Source: Charina bottae
Taxonomy: Eukaryota > Chordata > Lepidosauria > Squamata > Charinaidae
Direction: 5' to 3'
DNA: 64,000 nucleotides
Assembly (NCBI GenBank): GCA_023362775.1
Contig: JALMGJ010000001.1
Span: 60,543,501 to 60,607,500, forward strand
The translations under genes and the position numbers were made by a program. The notes under the pieces were generated by a model, which was given only the letters and a program-made list of their open reading frames with translations, was not told where the DNA came from and searched no databases. Positions 48,020 through 58,905 of the stretch are shown here, piece after piece (the stretch's first letter is position 1; each line of letters opens with the position of its first letter).

Positions 48020-48300
48020 TTAATAAGAAACAACTTCTACTTATCCTACTTTGGACACATTATGTGAAGGCCCAGCTCTCTGGAGAAGGCTCTGATGCTG
48101 GGAAAGGTGGAAGGAAAAAGAAGACTACCACCAGCGGTAAGGTGGATAGACTCAGTTACAGTAGCGATCAGTACACCATTGGAAGAGCTAAAGGACCAGG
48201 TTAGGGACAGATCACCATGGAGAAAATCGTATCTATGTGGTTGCTAAGAGTCAACAACGACTTGATGGCATGTAATGATCATCATCATCATCACAAGGGC
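48020..48300 (+). mobile_element. Second RTE-type LINE 3' fragment (not BovB)
   Basis: Phrases 'tactttggacacattatgtg' (compare YFGHLMR in BovB), 'gatgctgggaaaggtggaag', 'ggtggatagactcagttaca' (compare RWLDSIT) and 'aagagtcaacaacgacttga' followed by 'tggca' and (CAT)n. The protein layout is that of an RTE C-terminus but the DNA is unlike BovB, and the tail 'gagtc.acaacgacttgatggca' is a known style of RTE and RTE-mobilised SINE ends. It is truncated and frameshifted. Confidence 0.6.
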
Positions 48301-48814
48301 AGCTACATTTTTTTTTGCAAGCTGACTTTATTGACAATGAAAAATATGGTCTGGATTTGGTTCTGGAACAGCAGCGGCAGCACCAGCAGCAGCAACAAGC
48401 AACCCTCTTTTCTCTAAACTAATTCCCATACCAACATATAAAGAACTCTCCCAAATTCCCAACATTCTGTACACTAAAGAATGTTCCCCTTTTATTGATG
48501 CTGCCCATGTGTCAGGTCCTAACTGGCCTGATAACAGACTTGTCAGCTGACTAGCTGAGCCGTATAAAGCAAGGCAGATAAAGCTGCTGCTATTACAGAG
48601 TTTTGGAAAGAGGAGCAGCTGTACTAAGCTGGGAATAGAAGGGTTCCGGGGCAGCTGATGCTTTATCCATTCCAATGTAATGCCACTGCCAGGTAGGCCC
48701 TTGCATGTGCTATGTCCGTCCATGGGAAGAAGAGTGTACACTCTTGGGGATGGCTAATGCCTTAGGGTGTCTCTAGAATGCCCTCTCCATGGTTTTAAAG
48801 AAGATACTGCCTTC
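48301..48814. other. Unassigned sequence
   Basis: A (CAGCAG)-type stretch near 48371-48400 gives an alanine-rich minus-strand frame (48328-48741) with no domain. No gene called. Confidence 0.4.
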
Positions 48815-48985
48815 TGGATTTTATTATATTTATTATATTCTTGAATTGTTATTTTAATGTTTATTTAATGTTATTTATATTTGTATTACAGTTAATTATG
48901 CTTGATTGTAAACCGCCCAGAGTCCCTCTTGAGGGAGTTGGGCGGTGATAAATCGAATAAATAAATAAAATAAATAAAATAAATG
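48815..48985 (+). mobile_element. L2/CR1-type LINE 3' end
   Basis: T-rich lead, 'gtaaaccgcccagagtccct', 'gagggagttgggcggtgata', and an (AAATA)n tail. One of the cleanest tails in the window. Confidence 0.75.
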
Positions 48986-49792
48986 TTGCAGGTTAGCTAC
49001 CCTTGTGGAATGAGCCCCTTTAAAATGTATTTTAATGTAGTCATGCCCATATTAAACACATGCTACTAAACCAAGCTGGCTGCTTAGGATGCTTTTTTCT
49101 GATGAAGACGACCTTTCCTCATTCTCTCTTTCCCACTCCTACTCATACACATACATGCACTTAGCACTCTAATTTTTAAAGCAAAGATTGCTTCTTTTGC
49201 TTTGAATCCTAGCTCCTCTTTGAAGGAATGTTACGACATACTCTTTACATGTGTCACAGGCAATTAAGGTACAACACTAAATTTCTGTCTGTCATGCATT
49301 AAACAGTACCACACTGCGATGCTGCTTTCCCCATATGGCCTCTGAAAACTTAAAAACATATAACTTTCAAGGAAATCTTTGTTCATGTTCTTGGGAAAAA
49401 TACTGTCTTATGTGTTGTAAAAACTATAGTCTTCCATTGAAACTCATAACATACTGCTGTCCTGTTTTTCTTTTCCGGATGCCCAGCATCCCTATTGTAC
49501 ACACTATGAACATCTTATCTCTATCAAGGCAATATAATTTGTGACTCATGGAGCTAAAGGCATCCCACCAACCACAGTAAGACTTGTCAGGCACTAGATA
49601 AGCTTGTTTTGCTACCTGTCTGGCACAATAAACAGGAGATGTGTTGTTGGGTGTGTGTGTGTGTGTGTGTGTGTGTCAGAGTGTGCAGACATGCTCTATA
49701 TGGACTTATTTACTTTATGCTGATTAGTGTCATTCTAATAGAGAGCAGTGCTGGATTCACAAATCACTGAACTTAATGAGGTAATACAAACT
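48986..49792. other. Unassigned sequence with (GT)n
   Basis: (GT)14 at 49650-49677. No gene recognised. The final bases before the next element (AAGACATATAAT, 49793-49804) are its target duplication. Confidence 0.5.
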
Positions 49793-49804
49793 AAGACATA
49801 TAAT

Positions 49805-50441
49805 TTGTTGTTCAGTCGTTCAGTCGTGTCCGACTCTTCGTGACCTCATGGACCATAGCACGCCAGGCCTTCCTGTCCTCCACTGTCTCTCGGAGTTTAC
49901 TCAAATTCATGTTCATTACATCGGTGATGCTATCTAACCATCTCATCCTCTGCCGTCCCCTTCTCCTTTTGCCCTCAGTCTTTCCCAGCATCAGGGTCTT
50001 TTCCAGTGAGTCCTCTCTTCTCATTAGGTGGCCAAAGTATTTGAGCTTCAGCTTCAGCATCTGTCCTTCCAATGAGCAGTCAGGGTTGATTTCCTTTAGG
50101 ATTGACTGGTTTGACCTCCTTGCAGTCCAAGGGACTCTCAAGAGTCTTCTCCAGCACCACAGCTCGAAAGCATCAATTCTTTGGCGGTCAGCCTTCCTTA
50201 TGGTCCAACTCTCACAGCCATACATTGCTACTGGAAAAACCATAGCTTTAACTATACGGACCTTTGTCGGCAAGGTGATGTCTCTGCTTTTTAATATGCT
50301 GTCTAGGTTTGCCATAGCTTTCCTTCCAAGGAGCAAGCGTCTTTTAATTTCATGGCTGCAGTCACCGTCTGCGGTGATCTTGGAGCCCAAGAAAATAAAA
50401 TCTGTCACTGCTTCCATTTCTTCCCCTTCTATTTGCCAGGA
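49805..50441 (-). mobile_element. Young 5'-truncated BovB LINE fragment
   Basis: The last 637 bases of BovB on the minus strand, coding from SWQIEGEEMEAVTDF to the TRLND terminus without a break. A perfect 12-base target duplication, AAGACATATAAT, lies at 49793-49804 and 50442-50453. By eye there are four differences from the full-length copy (near 49891, 50165, 50181 and 50187), about 99.4% identity. It lacks the endonuclease and most of the reverse transcriptase and is inert. Confidence 0.95.
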
Positions 50442-50453
50442 AAGACATATAAT

Positions 50454-50934
50454 AGTAAACTCCAAATCAGTGTAAATACAATGTAAAATGCCATTCTTAG
50501 CAAAAGCAGATTAAAACACATATGTTATATATTGAAGGAATGATTTATAAGGCTTACGTGAACAAAATGTTATGCATTAGATGATGAAATGGCCAGAAAG
50601 ATGGCACCAGGCAAACCTTTCCAGGTTAGTTATTTCACAGTTAGGGGCTGTTACCAAAAAGTCCCTCATGTTTACCTACTTTGGTTTATTAGATAGGGAT
50701 ACTAGGAGCAGAACCTTTGATTAAGATATTTATTCATGTATTTAATATCTACCGTGAGAAGATTCTGCAACATGTTTAATTGTGATCTAAGCTGTTACAA
50801 TGTGCTTAAATTTCCATGGTAATGCTCGATCATAAGGCATACACAGATTGCAAACCAGATCATTTAGTAGAATTCAGTGTCACCTAAAACAGGTTGAATT
50901 CTGTTCACTTGGTTGAATGAAATACCAATCAACA
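50454..50934. other. Unassigned sequence
   Basis: Nothing recognised. Confidence 0.4.
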
Positions 50935-52050
50935 GTGCCTCTATCTAGCCTGGAATCTCAATTTATTTGTACTTCTCTAGTCTATTGTGATATGCAACCA
51001 CTGGTTCAGAGCTATTACTGCTCATGTACATCCAGTGTAAAAAAAACAGATAGACATATGTATCATTCACATACTGCTGACACTTCAGACTAAATCTCTG
51101 AATTATGTCTTCTAGCAATTGTACATAAATTAGAGATGGGGAATCGGTGTCTCATTAGAAGTTGCTCAAATATAATTTCTGTAATGCCATTGGATATGTT
51201 TAGCCTTGAGGAGAGAAAACAGAGGAAGGAGAATATCTCTTTAAATACCTGAAGGGATGTGGGCTATAAAAAGAAATGGCCTATCCCAGACTGCAGACTA
51301 CGAAATAATAGCCTTAAATTATGGGAAAGCAGATACCAATTGAGTGATGGGCAAATCTTTGTAACTAAGAACAGTTCAACAGTGAATTTCCTTTTGCTTG
51401 AAGCCTCTAAGCAGACATGGAGTATTATCTGTCAGGGATGCTTTAATTCGGATTTTCTGCACTGAGGAGAAAGTTGAACTTGATAGCCTAAATGCTGCCT
51501 TCTAATGTTCGGGTTCCGTGATAGCTTTCAGAAGTTCAAAATATCAATAGAATTGCGTTGTATTTGTCTTTCTCTCAGTGTAGTTCTCAGCAGAATTTTA
51601 ACTGAAATGAATTTAGATATCCAAGACTGACTGGGGTTGCTAAGCTACCATACTCTCTATTACTTTGCCCACAAAAAGAATATTAGTCACTGGTCTGTAA
51701 TTAATAATCTCATCTAGGACAAGCTAATTTTCTTTAGGAAAGTCAAAATATGCCTTCTTTTGGAAAAACTGGAACATTTGCTTTTTCAATAAAGCACTTG
51801 CAATTTCCATAGGGCATGCCCTCCCTTCTGCAATAAGGAAAACATATATTTGATCAAACTAGTTGCTGAAAGGTTAGACAAACTCAGCCAACCATTTTGT
51901 TCACATTATTGAGCTCTATTAATTCAAAGTCATCCATAAAAACTGAACCAGATGATACTTGAAATACCCTCGAATAATGGTGCTGCAATACTTGTGAAAG
52001 TCCACTCATATATATGGGCAAGCTTATTTTCAAACTGTCTTGCAAGTGCT
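50935..52050 (-). mobile_element. Ancient L2-group LINE, interrupted by CR1
   Basis: On the plus strand two separated blocks follow the order of the L2 copy at 14-15 kb. First is a 'tatcattcacatactgctga' block (compare 'tatcatttgcatactgatga' at 14.8 kb). After the CR1 insert come 'ttgctaagctaccatactct', 'gtcactggtctgtaattaat' and 'caataaagcacttgcaattt', matching the region just upstream in the reverse transcriptase. Strong divergence makes this one of the oldest elements here. Confidence 0.5.
51170..51530 (+). mobile_element. CR1 LINE 3' end
   Basis: The phrases 'ttgaggagagaaaacagagg', 'tttaaatacctgaagggatg', 'agtgaatttccttttgcttg', 'gcctctaagcagacatggag', 'gatgctttaattcggatttt', and an end near 'tgttcgggttccgtgat' follow the order of a CR1 C-terminus and 3' end. 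The 68-codon frame 51259-51465 lies inside. Diverged and truncated, and placed within the older L2. Confidence 0.65.
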
Positions 52051-52206
52051 CTGCAGCATGCTAGCAAGGGATCTGCTATACTGTAATTTTGGTCTAGATT
52101 TCAAAAGTGATGTGGATCACAAAAAAGCTCCGCTGGATAATACTGAAAGGGTAGAGAATCCCTGTAGAAAGAATAGTACAATACGACATGTGCAACTCAC
52201 TCAGCA

Positions 52207-52694
52207 CAGGGGTCCCCAACCTGTGGCCCACGGCCCACTAGTGGGCCGCGGCCTGTTAGGAAGTGGGCTGCACAGCAGGAGGTGAGCGGTGGTGTCAGGA
52301 ACTAGCCTGTCCCTGTCGCCATGAGTCGGAGGAAGAGCAGCTGGTAGCAGGAAGAAGCTGGGAAGGCGCAAAGACAGAGCCTGAGCTGGAGCAGCTGATT
52401 GGTGGGGACCCTGAAGGGGAAACACCTCCACCTATCAGCGTGCGGCAAAGAAGGGTGGAGAGGCGGGCCGAGGATCGTGAGGCCTGATTGGATCCTGCCT
52501 GCAAACCCCGCCCCCGGTCCGCACGATTGACTCCCATCTGCAAACCCCGCCCTCGTCCGTGCGATTGGCTCCTGTCTGCAAACCCCATCCCCGTTTGCGC
52601 GATTGGCTCCCGCCTACAAACCCCACTCCCGGTCCGTGGAAAAATTGTCTTCCACGGAACCAGTCCCTGGTGCCAAAAAGGTTGGGGACCCCTT
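52207..52694. mobile_element. hAT-type short DNA transposon with internal minisatellite
   Basis: Terminal inverted repeats are 'caggggtccccaacctgtgg' and 'aaggttggggacccctt'. A perfect 8-base duplication ACTCAGCA lies at 52199-52206 and 52695-52702. Subterminal parts read 'ggcctgttaggaagtgggct' and 'gaaaaattgtcttccacgga', a layout shared with mammalian hAT short elements I remember. The inside is GC-rich and includes about four tandem units (52490-52640) of 35-40 bases built on CGATTGGCTCC...CTGCAAACCCC. The open frames here come from GC content. Confidence 0.92.
52490..52640 (+). repeat. Minisatellite inside the hAT element
   Basis: Four diverged tandem units, each containing GATTG(A/G)CTCC then TGCAAACCCC and a C-rich part. 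The repeated protein pattern (CKPRPRS.RL / CNPIP..) in the overlapping frames is caused by this. Confidence 0.85.
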
Positions 52695-52726
52695 ACTCAG
52701 CAGACCCAGAAAGGCATGGGCATATG

Positions 52727-52800
52727 GCAGTGTTTTTCAAACTTGGAAAGTTTAAGATGTGTGGACTTCAACTCCCAGAATTCCCCAGCCAGCATTGCTC
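52727..52800 (+). mobile_element. Fragment of the palindromic hAT-like family
   Basis: 'cagtgtttttcaaacttgga' and 'tgtggacttcaactcccaga' then 'attccccagccagca' match the left arm of the palindrome at 4.47 kb. Only one arm is present. Confidence 0.75.
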
Positions 52801-53911
52801 CACTGGCTAGAAATGTTAAATGCTGTTTTGGGTTTCTATGCACCTAGACTATCAGGTTTAAATAAAAGTTGAATAGGAAAGGAGCTAGTATATAGCCCAG
52901 TTTCACCCTTCGTCCTTGGGCATTGCAGTGGACCTTAAGAACAACATTCTCATGAAGTCTGGTTTAGATTTCAGCAGATTGGGTTGATAGCTTTCTTTGT
53001 CCTGAATATATTATACAACTATTAATGTGGAAATAGTGGAGACATATTTCCTTGTTTCTTCTGTTTTTTTAAAAATTAGTATTAAGCTGCTATAAGCAAT
53101 CATAGCATATGTTCCAGTGATTTACTATACAAATATTTAAATATTTGCTTTGTGCATTTCAGTGGCTATTTTGAAGTGCTAGCTATCTTGGGTGCTCAAG
53201 TTGGCATATATAAAGAAAATGTCACATTAGCTTCTCTTGCATTTCCCCTCTTTATTTTAATGCTGTACAAATCCTTCAAATTAATATTTATGCTTCTTTT
53301 GTCTTTTGAGTGCTATGTGTGGGGTGGGGGCAGGGAGAATTTTTATGACTTGACCTTGTTCTAACTGCATTACCTTGTTTGTGGTCCAAGAAAAGGGGAA
53401 AAACCATCAGAATGCCACCTGTTTATTTTTGCCTATAAACCTCTTTTGGCAATGCCAACTGTTCTCTTGTGGGACTTGCTGCACAGACCAATGTGTTCCA
53501 AAATCTGTTGTAGGGGAGCACAAATAAAACAAATGACTGCTTTGTTAATTTTCTTTAAAGTAATTGGATAATATTTTGGTGACTTCTAGAGCATTATCAT
53601 TTTAATCTGCCATTGGAATATTTGGGAATATTTATTGAGGCCTAATACATTTCTTAATTGGAATACTAAATTGTTAACTGGTATCATCTGTAGTTCCACA
53701 GAAGTTGTTTAATACTCAGTATGATAGAAGGCTACAATCCTGTCTTAGGGAATAAGCCTTTATGAACTCAATAGTACTTACTTCTGAGAAATGAAGTACC
53801 CTTTCTTCCTTCAAGGAACTCAGCTCACCTTTTAGTTGCATTGTAGGACCTTAACTACAACAGTAAAACTGCATCATGTGCCTCTGGAAAAGCTGGAGTT
53901 TCCAGAAATCA
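52801..53911. other. Unassigned AT-rich sequence
   Basis: No gene or repeat recognised. Confidence 0.4.
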
Positions 53912-53970
53912 ATCAATCTCAATCTCAATCTCAATCTCAATCTCAATCTCAATCTCAATCTCAATCTCAA

Positions 53971-54017
<47 letters not shown>

Positions 54018-54038
54018 TGATTCTATATCATATATGAT

Positions 54039-54079
<41 letters not shown>

Positions 54080-54150
54080 GTATCTATGTATCTATGTATC
54101 TATGTATCTATGTATCTATGTATCTATGTATCTATCTATATGACATCACA

Positions 54151-54182
<32 letters not shown>
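53912..54182 (+). repeat. Microsatellite cluster
   Basis: In order: (AATCTC)n at about 53914-53972, (CT)n to 53996, (CA)n to 54017, (CTAT)n at 54040-54080, an eight-base unit TATCTATG to 54137, and (CA)n at 54151-54182. A 172-codon frame through it is an artefact. Confidence 0.97.
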
Positions 54183-54188
<6 letters not shown>

Positions 54189-54385
54189 CTATACCCACAT
54201 GTTCATAACATCTGTTTATTTATTATATCAGGAGTACCTTTTTGGGCCCATGGGCACATTGGTAATTTTGAGAGCATTTTATGGGCATTGTAACCTATGG
54301 GACCATTTCACCTGGTTGTTCCCCCAGGTACTGGGCTGGGATGTTTGTGTGTAGTGAGTTTGTTATGGTGTCTTGAATATACTTT

Positions 54386-54389
54386 TATA

Positions 54390-54459
<70 letters not shown>

Positions 54460-54481
54460 CGTGTGCGTGTGCGTGTGCGTG
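54386..54481 (+). repeat. (TA)n(GT)n(GC)n(GTGTGC)n tract
   Basis: Alternating purine-pyrimidine sequence for almost 100 bases: TA repeats with one CAT break, then (GT)13, CGCGCGC and GTGTGC units. Confidence 0.95.
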
Positions 54482-54769
54482 AATTGTTAGCTGTCCAGGC
54501 TTATGTATTTAGGATGGGCAGTCATATAAATTCTCTAACATACAAACTGACCTGAAGGGAAGCTAGCCAATGGTTTCTTGTCACTATCGCTATGTCTTCA
54601 GGATAGTGTCTACTGCACTACCTTTGTTTATGGGCAGGTGGGCACATTACAAAGTATTGAGCAGCAACCACCCACCATGTTTATTTCTTAGAATGTGTAT
54701 GGACTCAAAGTCATAAGTAAATAAATATGAAGTCAGCTTCCAATTTCATTCTTTAAAATTGGAAACTTT

Positions 54770-56720
54770 AAAAGAAGGTGGTGGTACAGCTCCTCCTCAA
54801 GAAGCAATCACTGGACTCACTGATCTGGGACAATTTTTGCTCAGTCTGCAACCTCCCCTTGAGAAGTGATCAGACAACAACTCTAGAGGATCCTGGAGGG
54901 AACAGATTATCTGGACCCATTCCAATTGGGTTTCAGGCTGAGATGGTATTGGTTGTAATTGTTGATGACTTTTGGTGGAGCAGGAATGGGGGTAGCGCAT
55001 TCATCCTTGGGCTCCTTGATCTTTCAGTGGTTTTCGATATTAATAATGGTATAATTTTGGACAAGATGCAGGGTTTGGGAGTCATGGGCACCATGCTACA
55101 GTGGTTCTTCTCCTTTCTCTGTGGTTAGTTCAGTCAGTGTTGATAAGACAGGTTAAGTCTACAACCCCTCACTTGTTCAACATTTACATGAAACCCCCAG
55201 TCCTTGGGAGCTTCCATCTTTGATGGGGTAGCATTTCCATATTCAAGATTGGTGTGCCCCCCTCCCCCCAGTTTGGACTCACAGATCCTGCTTGAATAGC
55301 AGGTGGCGGCTGCGGCCTTTGCACAGATCCATCTAGTGCACCAGTTGCACTTCTTCCTGGATTGGAAGTCCCTCCAGATGGTCACTTATTCCTGAATCAC
55401 CTCACGAATGGACAATTGTAATGAATTCTACATGGGGCTGCCCTTGAAAAGCATTCCACAGCTACAAGAGGTCCAGAATGTGGTGGCACAGGCAGTGATG
55501 GGCATGCCATGTTATTTATTTATTTTATTATTATCTAAACTTGTATTACCGCCCATCTCCCCCAATCGGGGGACCCTGGGCGGTTCACAATAAAAGCAAG
55601 GTTAAAAATACAAATACAAAATCACAACATCAATAAATAAATATAAAATCCAAGGGCGATAGCTATTAATACTAGGGAGGGCTTCATGGGATCAGCCAGC
55701 CCCAGGAGGAACTGTTGGCATTCCCATCCCAGGCAAGGCGGCAGAACCAGGTCTTCAAGTTTTTCCAGAAGGTCGGGAGCGAGGAAACCTGCCTCAGCTC
55801 CAGGGGCAAGATATTCCAAAGGGCGGGCACTACTGCAGAGAAGGCTCACCTCCTGGACCCCGCTAGATGGAATTCTTTGGTCGATGGGGTCCGTAGCATG
55901 CCCTCTCTGCATGACCGGGTGGGGTGGGTCGATGTTCTGGGGATGAGATGGTCCCTCAGGTAACCTGGTCCCATGCCATGTAGGGCTTTAAAGATGATAA
56001 CCAACACCTTGAATTGGACCCGGAAGCAAACTGGTACCCAATGCAGCTCGCGCAGCAGAGGTGTCACATGTGCTGATTTTACGGCACCAATAACTGTCTG
56101 CGCGGCTGCATTCTGGACCAGCTGAAGCTTCTGGATACTCTTCAAGGGTAGCCCCATGTAGAGCGCATTGCAATAGTCTATATGGGAGATGACAAGGGCA
56201 TGAGTGACAGTTCAGAGGGCATCTCGGTCCAGGAATGGGCGTAACTGTCGTACAACCCGAAGCTGTGCAAAGGCCCTCCTGGCCATGGCTGCCACCTGCT
56301 CTTCAAGTAGGAGTCATGAGTCCAGGAGGACCCCAGGAGGAACTGCTTATCTCCAATAGTTTCTGCCTGTCTGGTAAGATCAGGTGGAGTGCTTCATTCC
56401 CCTCAGTTTAATAATGTCACCTGTCAGGGCCTTGGAGGCATGCTGTCTTTCTTATGGTGTTTGCCCTATGGAACAGTATTCCCCTAGAGATCTGTATGGC
56501 TCCTGATGAAGTTCTGAAGGGCACTGGAAACCTGGCTATTTCCTCAGCCTTGGGGCAGGATGGTTGGTGAGCCCCTGTAAGATTTTGTTCTGTTTTGTAT
56601 CTTTTTTCTGGGCATATATAGTCTGTTTCTCTATTTTATTCTTCCATTTTTTATTATGTAAAGCAATCAGAGATGGATGGAGGTGGGTGTTCTTTAAAGC
56701 TATATAAATAAATAGTAAGA
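54770..56720 (+). mobile_element. Old plus-strand L2-group LINE, interrupted
   Basis: The frame at 54778-55128 contains KEGGGTAPPQEA-type and LLKKQSLD, DNFCSVCNLPL, GPIPIGFQAEM (compare PFQSGFRPGYGME) and LLDLSVVFDINN (compare LLDLSAAFD), in the order of an L2-type reverse transcriptase. At 55408 comes MDNCNEFYMGLPLKSIPQLQ. The host resumes near 56335 and ends in 'gatggatggaggtgggtgtt' and 'aaataaatag' near 56715. Many breaks; dead. A second, minus-strand L2 copy sits inside. Confidence 0.7.
55505..56335 (-). mobile_element. Younger minus-strand L2/CR1-group LINE nested in the older one
   Basis: From its tail ((TTTA)n and 'accgcccatctcccccaatc' at 55505-55570) it extends back into the reverse-transcriptase C-terminus: the open frame 56157-55846 reads MGLPLKSIQKLQLVQNAAAQ, RELHWVPVCFRVQFKVLV, FKALHGMGPGYLRDHL and ends in EFHLAGSRR. 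This 103-codon piece has no stops, so the copy is younger than its host, though 5'-truncated. It is a good reference for the 3' half of the L2 family here. Confidence 0.85.
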
Positions 56721-57439
56721 GAGAGAGAGAGTGTGACTCAAGTGGGCAGAGTGGTGGGCACTAAGGAGTGTGTACATGTCCCTATGGACACTGGTGGCAT
56801 GGACAGCATGTTCTTGCTCTTCAGTCAAATTGGCAGTGTGAGTTGTAGTACACTATTAAAATATAATAAATGTAGAGACCTTTCTTTGTCAAACGGGAAC
56901 ATATATATCTTATATATCCCCTAGATTTTTATTGTGTATTCTTGACTTCATTCAAAGAATCTCTGTGTTGGTTGTGCCATTAATGTCAAGGAAAAGCTGA
57001 TATATACAAAATATACAAGTTTACATACATACAAGAAGATACCTCCTTTCCTTGAAAATTTTGAATGGATTCTTATGAGTGCAAAGCCCCAGATTCTTCC
57101 TTTCTTCTAAATCAGTGTGTATAGGGGTTGACATCATCATTAAGAATGTATTTGCTGCTTGAGAAATGTGTGCTTCTTACTTAATTTTAAATGCTTAAAA
57201 ATAAAATAAAACATGTAATTTTTAATGGGTCTTTAAAAATGCAGGTGAATAAAAACTTGTCTGTATATTTTGAGTGGTACTATGGAGGCTGGAGCTTGCA
57301 CATGCATGCTTATCCGTGGATTTTTCTCAATATTGGTGTGTTTTAACTACTGCTGGAAGGAGCTGGCATCTAGCTAATTGGGAAAGATGTGCATAACACA
57401 AAACTCTGAAGAGTCAGTGTAATCATTAACGGACGCACC
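56721..57439. other. Unassigned sequence
   Basis: (AG)n near 56718-56732. No gene or repeat recognised. Confidence 0.4.
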
Positions 57440-57751
57440 TTCTGGTTGTGACAAGTGATGAATCAGCTTTCTTGCCTGGAGCTTTCTTCAGGACAATACC
57501 CACAGGGCAACCCTCATATGCTCAAGCAGAGCTTCATCAAATGGCTCCAGTATTCTTCCCAAGTGCCAGAAGTTCTTTCCTGTCTTGTCACTAACCACCT
57601 TAGGACATTTCAGTGCTGAACTCAGCTTCTTAGCAACAGTTGCATCTTGAGGCCCATGAACAAAACAGTAAAACCCTATCAAAATCTCTGCACAGCAGTA
57701 GATTCTCTCTCCCCCCTGCCCTGTTGTCAGGTTATTTCTACAAGTAGACAA
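57440..57751 (-). other. Unidentified coding-like stretch
   Basis: A minus-strand frame of 87 codons (57751-57488) contains VAKKLSSALKCPKVVSDKTG and then FWHLGRILEPFDEALLEHMR before it stops. Continuing in a shifted frame gives PVGIVLKKAPGKKADSSL, so a single frameshift could have broken a longer frame. The composition is protein-like (charged and hydrophobic residues well mixed), unlike most frames here. I do not recognise the family. It could be a processed pseudogene, part of an unknown element, or chance. No splice context was judged convincing. Confidence 0.3.
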
Positions 57752-58893
57752 AACATTTGATGTGCCTTTATTGGAGTTTATGCTTTTTTCAGGCTCTGTT
57801 AACTAATCGTTGGCTTTTTCCACTGTCTTGCTTCGATTTGGATGACTGCTCAAAGCACCTGCTAATGGCCTGGAGCATTCATGCTTAAATTTGCAGTATC
57901 TGTAGCACTTACACATGGGTGGTTAGTACACAGCCAGTGAAATGCTATATGAAGCACCTGCTGCATTATTTGAATCTAGCTAGTTTGCTTTCTGCTCATT
58001 GATGGAAGTGTTCCCTGCAACTCCTTCCTTCCTTCCTTCCTTCCTTCCTTCCTTCCTTCCTTCCTTCCTTCCTTCCTTCCTTCCGACTTTACTGTAGGGG
58101 CATGGGGTAGTGCACTAGTGCTCCCTCTGCCCATTTTTCCTTGCAACAGTGAGTACCGAGCCCAAACTTACCCAGTGAGTTTCCATGGCTGAAGATGGAC
58201 TCCTTGCTCCTAGTGTCTTAATTTTAAGCTTAATCACTACACCATACTAGCTTTCTGTCTTATTCTCCCTGTAGTTTAGACTTTTGACATTTCGCACATG
58301 TCATTTTCACATTCTTTTTATGTTTTCAGTTACGATTTGAGGGATTTTTTTTTATGCTGCCAGCACAGGAATAGCTTGCACATCTCCTGTAATTTCTCCT
58401 TTTTATACAATAACTACAGCAATGAAAGCATTAAACAGCTGCACATCCTCCACTATGATGTCCATTCAAACAGCAAAAAAAATATTTTAAGATGTACTTT
58501 AACTAAATCAAGTACTTTAAAAATAATGACTGGAAATCCATTATTAACCAGTTACATGAGGATTTGGGTTTGGATTATGTACCCATTAAAGCAGAAAGGT
58601 AGGGTATAAATCCAATGCATAAATAAATAGATGGTTACATAGACACTTGTGATAGGATTTTTTAATGTATGTATACTTTAATTTTTCAACTTTACATTTG
58701 CTATTAGTCAAAGTATCCAAAGGTTACACAAAGACTGTATTTTATAGACTTATAAGCCATATTTTGGGGACATTATCATTACCATCATAGGAAGCATAGT
58801 GGTAGTCTGCTTGGCACCCCAAGACAGTGGAAGCAGCTAAACTAACCAGGAATGTAAAGCTTATTGTGTGGTCTGACTTGAGGCTCCTAGTTT
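57752..58893. other. Unassigned sequence with (TTCC)n
   Basis: (TTCC)n runs from 58023 to 58084. A possible short LINE-like tail with 'ggtagggtataaatcca' lies at about 58597-58630. Otherwise nothing is recognised. Confidence 0.45.
58023..58084 (+). repeat. (TTCC)n microsatellite
   Basis: About fifteen perfect tetranucleotide units. Confidence 0.97.
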
Positions 58894-58905
58894 AATGTGC
58901 TCCTT
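58894..58905 (+). repeat. Left target-site duplication of full-length BovB
   Basis: AATGTGCTCCTT, identical to 62104-62115. Created when the BovB endonuclease nicked both strands with an offset. Confidence 0.95.

Noticed and set aside
53836..54354. 172-codon plus-strand frame
   Set aside because: Most of it is translated microsatellite (QSQSQS, HTHTHT, IYLSIYLS).
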